Positions 29,205 to 39,835 of a DNA stretch of 64,000 nucleotides are shown piece after piece. Position 1 is the first letter of the stretch. Each line of letters opens with the position of its first letter. The notes under the pieces are model-generated. The model searched no databases and was not told where the DNA came from. It worked only from the letters and a program-made list of their open reading frames with translations. This DNA is from Rebecca billardiae RCC1528 (taxonomy: Eukaryota > Haptophyta): contig OZ251234.1 in the NCBI GenBank assembly GCA_965240325.2, positions 1,178,001 through 1,242,000 on the forward strand, given 5' to 3'. The translations under genes and the position numbers were made by a program.

Positions 29205-29800
29205 ACGTATCTTCTTGTGGCGAGATGCGCACCGCCCGCCGCAGCGCCCGCCGCTGCCGAGCCGGCCGCCGCTGCGCCGGCCGCCGCGCCGGCTGCCGCC
29301 GCCGCCGCGACCGCCGTCGCTGCGCCATCAGCCCGCCCGGTGCTGCGGGCTGCCGCACTCGCCGGGCGACCACTCGAAGATGCGCGCAGCGTGACGTGCG
29401 CGGCAAGTAACTCCTCGTCGCGAGATGCGCTCCACCCGCCGTCGCGCCCGCCGCCGCGGCGTCCGCCGCCGCGGCGTCCGTGCCACCGCGCCGCCCGCGC
29501 TACAGTGCCGCGCCAGCGCAGCGGCGGCGCCTGCCCGGCTGTCACGCCCGCATTCAGCAGGCCCGGTGCTGCCGCGCTCGCCGGGCGACGAATCGATATC
29601 GCGCGCGGCGTGACGTGCGCGCTGAGTGACTCCTCGTCGCGAGATGCGCTCTGCCAGCCGCCGCGCCCGCCACCGCTGCTGCACTCTCGCCGCCGCGCCC
29701 GCGGATGCCGCCGCGCCCGCCCGACCGTCACTCCCGCCGTCAGCAGGCCCGATGCTGCCACGCTGGCCGGGCGCCGCGGTGGTCGCGGCGTTCGATGCCG
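29205..29800. repeat. Degenerate ~220-bp tandem repeat, about three units
   Basis: The anchor CTCGTCGCGAGATGCGCTC occurs at about 29411 and 29631, with a diverged copy near 29213. Each is preceded by GTGACGTGCGCG and followed by a CAGCAGGCCCG.TGCTGCC block (about 29556 and 29740). Frames through it are open on both strands and repeat a peptide pattern such as SASRDEESLSAHVT (minus strand), so it may be coding repeats. Confidence 0.65.
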
Positions 29801-29869
29801 TCGCAGACGGCGTGCGAAGCGCGGCGTCGGTACCCGCCCACCCTGCACGATGTTGCCGCGCTGCGGCAA

Positions 29870-30545
29870 CCTCAGCTTCAGATCGGCTGACTCCACGCCT
29901 GAAGAGCTCGCGAAGAGACAGCCCACCCGCACAGTGGCAGTCTTCGCCCAGGAGCGCCGTATGCATAGCGGTGGGGGCGGAACGTGGCGCTCGACTTCTC
30001 CTCGGCGTCCGAGTCCAGTGCATCTGCTCCTGCACCAGCCCCTCCCATTCTGCGCGCGGGCGCGGAGTCGGTGCGGCCGTGCCGCACGAGGTCGACGCGA
30101 GGGCGCCGCAGCAGATGTCAGGTATGGTGACCGCGCTTCCGGCGGGCGTTTTCAAGCGGAACTTCTGGAACGCGTTGCTCACTGAAACTCGTGCGGAACC
30201 ACCGTGCCCGATTTTGCACCCCGCGGACGCACGGTCGGCGCGCCGCGCGAGCGCGCACCAGCGCAGGCACCGGCTTGTGCCTCTGGTCGTGGTGCCAGTC
30301 GCCACGATTCGGCGGCGTCTTGAGCTTGCGCGCGTCCGCAATCGCCCAGGTTCGCCTCACAACTCGTGGTGCTCACTTCCCCGCCGGCTCACGCGGCGGA
30401 CTTGCATTCGCCTCGCGCCACAGCGCCCGCGCCTCCTCGGGGCACGCGTCGAAGCCGCCGCCGCCGTCCGCCGCGCAACCGCCGAAGCTTCGCCAAAACT
30501 CCGGTCCGTTGTTTTGCAGGTCCCCCAGTGAGACCCGCCCACTGT
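29870..30545 (-). CDS. Putative multi-exon hypothetical gene
   Basis: Three minus-strand stretches look coding. The first, from about 30543 after a possible acceptor TTACAG, reads SLGDLQNNGPEFWRSFGG then FDACPEEARALWREAN. The second reads KLKTPPNRGDWHHDQRHK up to a GTGCGC donor near 30275. The third follows an acceptor TTTCAG near 30184 and reads NAFQKFRLKTPAGSAVTIPD, continuing toward 29870. Exact junctions and the start are not resolved. It may continue into the 220-bp repeat array. No family recognised. Confidence 0.3.
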
Positions 30546-30703
30546 AATGAATCGATATATATCGCGATCGGATATTAGGCGGCGTCGTCATGGACATGGT
30601 GCCAGCACGAGTGGTAACGGTATATAGGCTATGGCCGCCACCGGCAGCCACATAGATGACGACCATATTGACGTACTGTAGGCTGCTACACTGTGTAGGT
30701 ACT

Positions 30704-30731
30704 AGAGAGAGAGAGAGAGAGAGAGAGAGAC
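30704..30731. repeat. (GA)n microsatellite
   Basis: A run of alternating GA. The surrounding 30546-31170 shows no supported gene. Confidence 0.95.
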
Positions 30732-31176
30732 GAGGCATCATCATCAGGTTATATGGCGCGGCGGCCGCGTATTCTCATTATTCGTCTGAGTAGCATCGAC
30801 TGTATCATTGCGCGGTGGTCTCGTCAGGCCTTAGGTTCGTCGGGTGATTCAGCACTTCAGCAGCTACTGAGCTAGTTATAATGAGAGTACGCGTCGTAGT
30901 CGGGTGATGATATGTGATGAGTGGTCGTCATCGTAATGCGCATCATTGCGCATGATGTCAATGTGGTGGGCCTGGCCTGCGGGCCCCGCGCGTCGGTGCC
31001 AGTAGTCTGGAGAGACTAGTACTACTGCTGATGAGCTAGTGCCCTTGGACTCAGGAGTCTGCTTGCTGTCGACGTGATCTTGTACGTGACTTGTCCCGGC
31101 AGCAGTCTCTGACCAATTGCGACGTGACTGAGTCATGTAGCGCGACCGCCTGCCCGAGCGGCTGCCGAACGGCTGG

Positions 31177-31831
31177 TTGAGCAGCCTACTACTGCCTAGC
31201 CGGCTCGCGCTACTCGTCGCCACCGCCTTTGGCGCCGACGCAGCGAGCTCACGGCTGCTCACCGCCGCCGCCAACAGCCTCCCGCGTGGGGTGCACCTCT
31301 CCCTCCTGCCAGATGGGAGCGTCCGTCTAATGCCGACGGTCTCCGTGCGACCGCCTGGCCCGACGGAAGCAGGGCCTGGTGCTTCTCCACAGGGAACCCC
31401 CGCTGGTGGCAGCCAGCGGTGCATTGTGCAAGGGAGGTGGTGGCGCGCCTCCTAACGCAAGTTGGCTCCGCCGGCGCACCCGCTCGCCGCGCAGGGCTCG
31501 GTTGCTGGAGTGCCGGCTGCTGGCAACGGTGAGCAGCAGCACTCTTGATCAGAAGCGGAAGAAGAAGCCTCGGCGCGGGAAGCACGGGCCTCGGCGTGGC
31601 GCGCAGGGCAGGCGGATTCGGTCCCCATCGAGCCGCCGCTCCTCGTCGCGGCGCGCCGTCAAGAAACGCCAGGAGCGCAAGGCGGCGCGGCTGGCGCCTT
31701 CTCGGCCCGCAGCACCTGCGCCAGCCCGCCCGCTACTGCCCCCCACGCGGACCGAGGCTCGTCGACGGACGACGACTCTGACGACGAGGACTCGAGGAGG
31801 CGCAGCAGTCGACAGGGCACGGGAAGCGTGA
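31177..31831 (+). CDS. Putative exon cluster, basic hypothetical protein
   Basis: Frame 31177-31455 lacks an ATG but begins with a signal-peptide-like stretch (LLLPSRLALLVATAFGADAA). Frame 31379-31831 contains a Lys/Arg cluster (DQKRKKKPRRGKHGPRR, RRAVKKRQERKAARLA). A third frame has an acidic patch (SSTDDDSDDEDSRRRSS, about 31757-31807). They could be exons of one gene, but I cannot place start or junctions. No function suggested. Confidence 0.22.
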
Positions 31832-32138
31832 ATCCGAGAGACCTCGCGCCGTCCCGACTGACTAGCGCCAAAATGCATCGTGAGGCGATGGCGGCCCTAC
31901 TACTTGTACAAATGCTTCAGCCAATCACGAGCTTGGAGGTCCAAATGACGCGGATGGCGATCAGCCTCACGGTCAGGGCGACAGCCAATCAGCCCACAGT
32001 CATTTTCCAGACGTACTATTGAATCATTTCTTCGAGGTGCATCGGTCTTGATCAGATCGTGGCGGTTCACACACAACGCTCGCTCAGGTGAAAGCCCGAG
32101 ACAATCCCCACGCGGGGTCGACGCCCGCGGGCTCGGCC
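31832..32138. other. Intergenic region
   Basis: Nothing recognisable beyond promoter space for the gene starting at 32139. Confidence 0.4.
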
Positions 32139-33447
32139 ATGGGCGCAGCGAGCAACTCGCCGTTCCTGTCGGCTTGCTCAAAGATCCTGAAAGGCAATCT
32201 CACGCCATGGTGGTTGTTCGGTGTCGTCTACTCGCTGGTGCGCCAGCGCGCTGCGCCGCGCTCTCGATGCACGTGTGCCGTTGGCGGCCCCGAACGGGCC
32301 CGGGGACAAGATACAGCTGGGCACGGTGCCCGGGTGCGCACGGCCGGAAGCTGCGAGGGTGTGACGCGCAGTCCCGCGTGTTCATGCCATGGCATGGCTG
32401 CCCTCTCGCCGCGCGCAGGTGTTTCTGGGGACGCTCGGGCTCCCGCGCGCGTTCACAGAGGGTCCGACCATGGCTGTGCACATTGCGATGGCCACGCTGT
32501 TCGTCATCGGCTGCGGCTGGAACCTGTACCACACGCCGAGCCACGGCAAGCGCTTCCGCGACGCGCACGTCCTGGTGGGCCGGGCGACGATGCTCGTCGG
32601 CTTCATCTCCGTGCTCACTGGCTACGTCTTTGTCGGCACCGGCCAGTCGGTGATCCCGCTCGGCGCTAGGATCCTGATGCTGACGATTGGGCTCATCCAG
32701 CTCGCGCTGCAATGGCTCGGCGTGCACTACGTTCGGGGGCTGCAGTACAAGTGGATCAAGATGCACATGACGGTGCGCGCCCCCGTACTCACCGCCACTG
32801 CGAGCACCTGCGGCGTGTGCCTCGTGAGCGCGCCAGTGCGCGGGCCGGGGGCCGTAGCGGGGTGCCTTGCCCCCCTCCCCCTGCCCCGTGGCATGACCGG
32901 CTCGCTGGGCCCTGACCGCCTGCGGGCATGCCCCAACCCCCGCTCGCTGCCCTGTGCAGATGATGACGTACCTGTTCTACATGTCTGCCGTGCTCATCGC
33001 CATGTGCGCGCGCAGTGCCGCGCCCAACGCACCGTATGCGTCAGCAAGCATCCCTTGCGCTCACCAGTTGTGCGCGCCACCCACCCTGCGCCTGTGTGCC
33101 TGCCCACTGTTGGCATGATGCCTGGCTGGATGCTCCGTTCGCCTTGCTGCAGCAACTGGATCCCAAAGATGGCCACCGGCCAAGCGCTCACGGGCGCCGC
33201 ATCGAGCAACTGGACATTTGCCTCGATGATCATCAGCCTGATCATCGCGCACACGGCGGTCAAGCACAACCTGAAGCACATGGAGCTGGGCTTCCAAGAT
33301 CACGCGGCGCCGCCGCAGTACGACCAGCCCAAGCTGACGCGGGCGCAGGAGGCGGCGATAGCGGCGACCACGAAATCGCCGGCGATGCCGCGTCGGGGGC
33401 AGACGCAGCCGAATGCGAAACAACTGCAGCAGCTCAATCATGCATGA
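32139..33447 (+). CDS. Multi-pass membrane protein, four exons
   Basis: Exons 32139-32237, 32419-32772, 32960-33003 and 33153-33447 join in frame (introns of 181, 187 and 149 bp, all GTGCGC...CAG) to give 263 residues. About five or six hydrophobic segments are visible, including MAVHIAMATLFVIGCGW, VLVGRATMLVGFISVLTGYV, ILMLTIGLIQLALQWLGV and FASMIISLIIAHTAVKH. Several His lie in or near membrane segments (MAVHIA, DAHVLVGR, LGVHYV, IKMHMT, IIAHTAVKH), which superficially recalls heme-binding b561/DUF2306-type proteins. That is resemblance, not identification. The C-terminal ~50 residues are a polar tail rich in Gln/Ala. Confidence 0.65.
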
Positions 33448-33539
33448 CCGATTATGAACTCATTATGTTTACAGCCGGACGCGCCGAGCACGGAGCAGCT
33501 CCGCACGCATCAGACGCAACTACCGATATCTGAATATAT

Positions 33540-33645
33540 ACTATATATGTATATAAGCTATATGGATATATATATATACTACGGTCGTATACCGCCTAGT
33601 CTCTCTCTCTCTCTCTCTTATCTCTATAGCTCTCTCTCTCTCTAT
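33540..33645. repeat. AT-rich and (CT)n low-complexity sequence
   Basis: TATATA-type stretches to about 33590, then CT runs at 33600-33643, lying between convergent genes. Confidence 0.9.
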
Positions 33646-33844
33646 TCAGATTTCAGTCGGCAAGCGCCGCGGGCGCGGCGCGGTGTACCGTACTTGCCGG
33701 CAATTCGAGCAGGCACACTCGCAACGCCACGTGGCGCCGCGTACTATATATACTCACGCGCATCCCTGCCGCCGGCGCGCCGAGGCCTCTCGCGGTGGCT
33801 GCCTCGGCGCGCGAAGTCTCCCGACGGCGCACGCGCCCGCCGCG

Positions 33845-34809
33845 TCACAGCAGCTGCGCGCGCTGCGCCTTGGCCTCGGCCTTGCTCTTGGCGAGCTGCG
33901 CGGCGGTGATTCGGAGCACGGAGTCGACCGCCTTGTCGGCGACTGGCTGCACCTTCTCGGCGGCTGCCTGCGCCAGCGCGGCCGCGCGCTTCGCAGCCGG
34001 ATCCACGTCGGCCACTCTGTCCAGCTGCGCAAACCTGCGCCCACGCGCGCGCGCGCGCGCGCACGCGCCACCGGGCGGCGACACATGGGGCGCGCGTCAG
34101 CCTGCGCGCGCAGGCGCGACGCGGCGAGGCGGCGGCGCGCGCGCACCGGCAGTTCGCAAAGGTGAACGCGCCGAACGCCGCCGCCGTGCCGAGGTAGTAC
34201 GCCCCCGGCCCGACGTACTGGTACACGGGCGCTCCGAGCATCGGCCCGACGATCAGCCCGAGCTGCTGCCCCGAGTTTGAAATGGCCACCAGCTGGCCAA
34301 TGTCGGGGTACCCCCGTGCGCTCGCGAGCTTGGAGGTGATGCCCTGCAGCGGCGCGCCGACGACGTACGCCATGCCCACGCCGATGCAGAAGAGGCCGGC
34401 CACCTCGACCGCGAGGTGCGTCATCGAGGTGCCCGCGCCCGAGAGGTGCATCAGCACCATCCCGCCCAGGGTCGCGATCTCGCCGGCGATCACGAGCACC
34501 CAGTACGGGAGGCGCGAGGCGAGCGCCGCCGAGGCGAAGTTGTTGAGGAAGTGGGAGACGGGGCACACGGACCAGATCAGGCTGGAGACGAAGACGCCCA
34601 GCCCAAAGTGCTCCTGCAGGTACGCCGGCGCGATCGCCTCGAGGCTGCCGATGACGAACCACTGGAGCCCCATCGCGACAGCCGCGGTGATCACGAGCGA
34701 ATCTCGCAGCAGCGTGGAGAACGACACGGCCGTGGGCGCGGGCGGCGCGTCGTCCGCCTCCTCGTCCGCGTCGGCGGCACCCGCGCCCGTCGCGCCCGCC
34801 CCGCTCTTC

Positions 34810-34841
<32 letters not shown>

Positions 34842-35555
34842 CGAGAGCACGAGGGGCTTGAGGACGGTCACCATAGCGAGGTTGATCATCATCACGACGA
34901 TCACCAGAGCGAACGGAGCGATCTGCGAGCCCTTCGAGGCGGTGTACACGAGCCCGCCGATGAACGGGCCGGAGAGCGCGCCGATGGTCAGGCCGGTCAT
35001 CGCGTACCCGCCGGCGGACGCCCTGTCGTCCTCCTCGTGGCACAGCATGATGAGCGTCATGCCGCCGCCCATCAGAAGCGCCGAGCCGATACCCGAGAAG
35101 GCGCGCGCGGCGAAGAAGAGGTAGTAGCTCTCGAAGACGCCGAAGCCGACGGCGGAGGCGATGTTGATCATGATGCCCACCATCATCCCCAGCCACGGCG
35201 GCACCGACGACAGCAGCGGCCCGGCGATGAAGCCGACCAGCGCCTTGGACGCGAAGAGGACGCCAATGTACGTCTCGGTGGCCTGCGCGGGGTCGATGGC
35301 GAGGAGGACGGCGGGCATGATCGGGATGATGATGGTGAAGAGCAGGAAGTCGCACATCAGCGAGTACGCCACGACGATCACCACGAACCACTGCGACGAG
35401 TAGCCCGAGCCGGGCAGCGCGGTCGCGCGCGAGAGGAACGTCTTGCGCTTCTCGAGCATCGCGCTGTGCTTGCCCTCCTCGTACGGCGAGAGGGGCGCGG
35501 CGATGACCTCCGGGAGGTCCTCGAAGGTGTGGCTCATGCGGATGGAGAGTTCCAT
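33845..35555 (-). CDS. MFS transporter (DHA1/SLC18-like)
   Basis: Exons 34147-35555 and 33845-34034 (112-bp intron GTGCGC...GCGCAG) give 532 residues from ATG 35555. The N-terminal ~60 residues are cytosolic. Then come about 12 hydrophobic segments, including FVVIVVAYSLMCDFLLFTII followed by PIMPAVL, as in the TM1 region of vesicular amine/drug:proton antiporters. YIGVLFASKALVGFIAGPLL fits TM2. The centre holds a long loop with an 11-Gly run and acidic linker (about residues 230-265). TM10 region PLQGITSKLA and a TM11 segment IGQLVAISNSGQQLG resemble the SLC18/VMAT pattern. A hydrophilic helical tail is encoded by exon 2. The probable role is proton-coupled export or vesicular uptake of a small organic solute. 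Confidence 0.85.
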
Positions 35556-36061
35556 GGCGGGCGCGCGGGCGCTGTCAGGGCGCGCGGCTCACGGGCGAAG
35601 ACGAATCCGGCGGGGCCGAGAGTGGGCGCGCCAGGCTCGGGTCGGTCCTGGATTCACGAGCAGCGGACGATGACGAAAATCTGCTGATGAAATGAAAAGC
35701 TTCTGGCGGACCTACGACGATTTTCATGACGATCGAAATCGTGCGCGCTCGCCAGGGTGACCGTCGGCTGACTTGGGGGGTCGACTGACCGAGTCACCGA
35801 GCGTGACACGTGCCCGTGGATCGCTGCGGGCTCTCCCGACGTCGGACGCAACCGTCGCTGCGCCTAGGTCGAGGGCCTCATGATCCAAAGAAATAAACTG
35901 GGCCTGGGGGCACCGCGAACGATGCGAGGCCTCACTCCGACGCAGCCGCAGGTGCGCCTCCCGAGCTAGTGCCCGAGCTGCCGTCGTCCGGACTCAAGAC
36001 ACGGTCTGACAGAGTCAAACTGGCCGGCGGGCTGTGCCTGTCGGCCGCCAGGAGCGGCCGC
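35556..36061. other. Intergenic region
   Basis: Upstream of the MFS gene (CGATTTTCATGACGATCGAA at 35717-35736) and downstream of the AspRS stop. No other feature seen. Confidence 0.5.
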
Positions 36062-38488
36062 TCACTTGGGCGCGACCTTCACCCCGATCGACAGCTCATC
36101 GAGCTGCTTTGTCGTGATCGCGGACGGCGTGTTGATCATCACGTCGCGCCCCTGGTTGTTCTTAGGGAACGCGATGAAGTCGCGGATCGTCGTCGAGCCG
36201 CCGATCAGCGTGCACAGGCGGTCGAGTCCAAACGCGAGGCCGCCGTGCGGCGGCGCGCCGTACTCGAAAGCGCCGAGCAGGAAGCCGAACTGCGCCTTCG
36301 CCTCCTCCTCGGAGAAGCCTGCGCGCCGGGGCCGAAGCGCGTGAGCCCTCCTCCCTCCCCGCCCGCGCGCGCGAGCCGCACCTCCGCGCCGCGGCGCCGC
36401 CCGCGCGCTCCCCCGCCCGCGCGCCCGCCCGCGCGCCCGCCCCCGCGCCCGCCCGCCCGCGCCCGCGCTCGCACCGAGTAGTGAGAAGAGCTTGGACTGC
36501 ATCGCGCGGTCGTGGATGCGGATGGAGCCGCCGCCCACCTCCACACCGTTGATCACCATGTCGTACGCATTCGCGCGCACCTTCCCCGGGTCCGTCTCCA
36601 TCAGCGCAATGTCCTGCACGCCGGCAGCCAGCCGGCGCGGCGCGCGGCGCGCGGCGCGCGGCGGCGCGGCGCGGCGCGGGGCGGGGGCCGACTAAGCGAC
36701 CGCGCCGGCCGAGCGCGCGCTGCCGCGGCTCCGCGGCGGCGCGGCGGCGCGGCGGCGCGGCGGCGCGGCGGCGCACCTCGGGCTTGCACGAGGTGAACGG
36801 GTGGTGCATCGCGATGTACCGGTTCTCGTCCTCGTCCCACTCGAGCAGCGGGAAGTCCACCACCCAGCTGCACAGCGCGCGGCGCGGCATGGCGCGGCGT
36901 GGCGCGGCGCGCGGCGGCCGGCGGCAAGCACGGCGGAGCGAGTCGCGAGCGGCGCGCGCGCGGCGGCGCGTCGGGCCTTGGCGGGCGGGTGAGCGCGCGG
37001 GGGGCGACGAGTGCGCGGGGCGGCGCGGGCTTGGCGTGCGCGCGGCGCGCACAGCGCGCTGTAGCCCTCCGAGCGCAGCCCGAGCTCGGTGCCCATCAGG
37101 TGCCGGAACTTGCCCATCGCCGTCTGCGTCTTGAGGCGCGGCCCCCAGAAGACACAGATCAGGTCATCCGGCTGCGCCTCGCACGCGGCCGCCCACTGGA
37201 GGAGGTCGGCGGGGCCGAAGAACTTCTTGGCCGAGCAGTCGAGGTCGGGCTTCGCCGGGTCCACCGACTTCACCTTGACCCACACCAGCCCCGCCGCGCC
37301 CACCGCCTCCGACGTGGCGAGCTTCTCGAGCTCCTTCACCTTGGACTTGGACCACGCGCCCACCTTGGGGCACGCGACGGCCGCGACGTACTCCGCTTCG
37401 TCAAAGACCTTGAAGTCCTTGCCCTTGGCGAGGTGCGTGAGCTCGTGCAGCTTCATGCCGAACCGCAGGTCCGGCTTGTCGATCCCGTACTCGTCCATCG
37501 CCTGCGACCACGCCATCCGCCGGAACGGCGGCAGCGCCACGCCGAGCGCCTCCGCCCAGAGCGCGCGGATCAACCCCTCAAACACCGCGAGCACGTCCTC
37601 CTGTGAGACGAAGGAGAGCTCGCAGTCGATCTGGGTGAACTCGGGCTGCCGGTCGGCGCGGAGCTCCTCGTCGCGGAAGCACTTCACGATCTGGAAGTAC
37701 CGGTCCATCCCCGCCACCATCAGCAGCTGCTTGAACGTCTGCGGCGACTGCGGGAGCGCGTAGAACTGGCCCGGGTTCATTCGCGAGGGCACGACAAAGT
37801 CGCGCGCGCCCTCGGGCGTCGACTTGATGAGGACGGGGGTCTCGATCTCGACGAAGGCGCGGGACTCGAGGTACGCGCGCACCACGCGCGTCACGCGGTT
37901 GCGCAGCATCAGCGCCTCGGCGATCACCGGCCGGCGGATGTCGAGGTAACGAAACTCCATCCTCTTCTCCTCGAGCGCGGTCGTCTCGTTCTGGATGAGG
38001 AACGGCGGCGTGAGCGACTCGTTGAGCACGTCGAGGGCGGAGGCGAGCACCTCGATCTCCCCCGTCGCGCGCTGCGCGTTCTTGTTCGAGCGCTCCACCA
38101 CCTTCCCGCGCACGCGCAGCACGAACTCGCGGCCGACTTTCTTAGCCGCCTCGTAGCGCTCGAGGCTCTGCGCGCCGCCCTCGGCCGCGTTGAGGAAGAT
38201 GCACTGGGTGATGCCGTGGCGGTCGCGCAGGTCGATGAACGCGAAGTGCTTCATGTCGCGCGCCTGCTGCACCCAGCCGGAGAGCACCACCTCCTTGCCC
38301 ACGTCCGAGATGCGCAGCGCGCCGCACGTGTGCGTGCGGAAAGCCGTCGCCAGATCCGACGCATCGGCGGGCGCGGCGCCCGCCGCGCTCGGCGCGGCGG
38401 GCGCGCTCGCGCGCGCGCTCGGCTCGCCCTTTGACGGCAGCTGGCTCAGCGCCTCGCCCAGAGGGCCCGTGCCGTACGTCAGCGGCAT
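36062..38488 (-). CDS. DARS2-like (aspS): Aspartyl-tRNA synthetase, bacterial/organellar type
   Basis: Four exons, 37053-38488, 36777-36867, 36475-36613 and 36062-36318 (introns 185, 163 and 156 bp, donors GTGCGC/GTGCGA), join in frame to 640 residues. After a ~60-residue Ala/Pro/Ser leader comes the OB-fold anticodon-binding domain ([20 protein letters not shown]). Class II motif 1 ([20 protein letters not shown]), motif 2 ([18 protein letters not shown]), a GAD-type insertion ending [13 protein letters not shown], then [37 protein letters not shown] and motif 3 (GLAFGLDRL) complete the bacterial-type enzyme. It charges tRNA-Asp (possibly also tRNA-Asn) with Asp. The bacterial type and leader point to mitochondria and/or plastid. 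It is head to head with the [2Fe-2S] gene, 33 bp between ATGs. Confidence 0.95.
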
Positions 38489-38521
38489 GCTCGGAGAGGC
38501 GCGGGCCGCCGACGATCGACG
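38489..38521. promoter_or_regulatory. Very short bidirectional promoter region
   Basis: Only 33 bp separate the AspRS ATG (38488, minus) from the first ATG of the [2Fe-2S]-TPR gene (38522, plus). If the latter starts at a later in-frame ATG (38600 or 38621) the gap is 111-132 bp. The sequence is GC-rich without a TATA box. Confidence 0.55.
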
Positions 38522-39835
38522 ATGGAGGCACGATGCGACCGCGTGGCCGCCAGGTGGCTCAGAGCGAGAGCGCGAGTTACTGTACGGCCGGGCCCTTCAA
38601 TGACACCGGACGTGAAGACGATGTCGTCCACGATGGCGGAGCTTCGCGTGTGCCAGGCGACCACGTGCACGCTGCGGGGATCCGAGGGCGTGCTCGTGGC
38701 GATCGAGGACCTCGCCCCGGCCAACCTGCACGTTTCGCGCAACACGTGCCTCTCCCGCTGCGGCGCCGGGCCGAACGTGCGCTGCACACCTGCAGAGGTG
38801 GACTCTCCCGTGCACGTGGCTTCCGGCATACATACAGTGCGCGATGCGGCCCGCCTCGTCGCGCGGCTGACGGGTCGGGCGTTGCCCGAGGCGCACGTGC
38901 GCGCGGTCGAGATCAAGCGCGCCGCAGCCATGCTGCCCGCCAATCGCCGCATGCACCTGCTCGAGCGTGCAGCGCGCGAGCTCGGATGCGCGGGCGCCCC
39001 GCCCCTCGGCCCGCCGCCGCGCGCCGAGGCACGGCCAGACGACCTCTGTGCGTCCGTGCTGGCGCTGTGCGCGGAGGCGGCGCTGGCGAGCGGGTACGCG
39101 CGCGCGGCGCAGACCCGCTACGAGCGCGCGCTCGCGCGGCTCGCGCCCGCCTGCGACCAAGGCGCTGCCCGACCAACCGTCCGCCGAAGGCATCGGCTGC
39201 GCGTGACGGCGACGGTGGGCCTGGCGGATGCGCTGCGCGCGGCGGGCAGCGAGCGCGCGGCCGCCGAGGCGTACGCGCGCGCGCTCGAGATGGCGGGAGC
39301 GGGCGCTGCGCAGCATGGCCGAGTGTTTCGCGCCGCCGAGGTCCGGCGAATCGAGGGCGCTCTGGCGCAGCTCCAAGCGCCTCATGGCCAGCTCGCGCAC
39401 GCGGCTGCGCGGCGCGCGCTGGCGAGCGCCGCTGCGCCTTCGGCGGCAGAGCTACATCTCGCAGCGCGCGTGGACCAACTCGCAGCGCGCGCGGGGAAGC
39501 CCAAGCCGACCACTCCCGCGACGAGTGGTGCGGCGACCGTAGCGGGCGAGGCCGAATGCGAGGCCGCTGGCAGCGCCGCTGCTGCAGAGGAGCCGAGCGG
39601 CGTGGCGGATGACGCCGCCGCCAGCGCCTGCTCGGACCTTTCCGGCGCTGACCGCTGCCGCCCCAGATCGAGCAGGGGGAATGGTGCCGCAATGGCAACT
39701 GGCGTGGTGGCGGCAGCCATGGCGGTTGCGCTCCTGCTGGGCATCCGATCTCGTGGCGGTGGCATTAACGCGGCGGCAACGACGCTCCACTTCGTCATGC
39801 GACGAGGCATGATGTCTGATCACCGCCACTTTTAA
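38522..39835 (+). CDS. Thioredoxin-like [2Fe-2S] protein with TPRs and C-terminal membrane anchor
   Basis: 437 residues from ATG 38522; starts at 38600 or 38621 are also plausible because the domain begins at about residue 40. The N-terminal domain has the thioredoxin-like ferredoxin cysteine pattern: VCQATTC (Cys-X4-Cys) and then NTCLSRCGAGPNV (Cys-X3-Cys). A helical region follows with two TPR-like motifs (LASGYARAAQTRYERALARL; then LADALRAAGSERAAAEAYARA). After an Ser/Ala/Glu-rich linker there is one hydrophobic segment near the C-terminus (MATGVVAAAMAVALLLGI), as in tail-anchored proteins. The inferred role is a membrane-tethered iron-sulfur electron carrier or scaffold. I know of no named family with this exact order. 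Confidence 0.7.
   Translation: MEARCDRVAARWLRARARVTVRPGPSMTPDVKTMSSTMAELRVCQATTCTLRGSEGVLVAIEDLAPANLHVSRNTCLSRCGAGPNVRCTPAEVDSPVHVASGIHTVRDAARLVARLTGRALPEAHVRAVEIKRAAAMLPANRRMHLLERAARELGCAGAPPLGPPPRAEARPDDLCASVLALCAEAALASGYARAAQTRYERALARLAPACDQGAARPTVRRRHRLRVTATVGLADALRAAGSERAAAEAYARALEMAGAGAAQHGRVFRAAEVRRIEGALAQLQAPHGQLAHAAARRALASAAAPSAAELHLAARVDQLAARAGKPKPTTPATSGAATVAGEAECEAAGSAAAAEEPSGVADDAAASACSDLSGADRCRPRSSRGNGAAMATGVVAAAMAVALLLGIRSRGGGINAAATTLHFVMRRGMMSDHRHF

Noticed and set aside
32389-33447. Single 352-residue frame as the membrane protein
   Set aside because: It reads through two introns with low-complexity sequence. The four-exon model restores hydrophobic continuity and adds a proper ATG exon.
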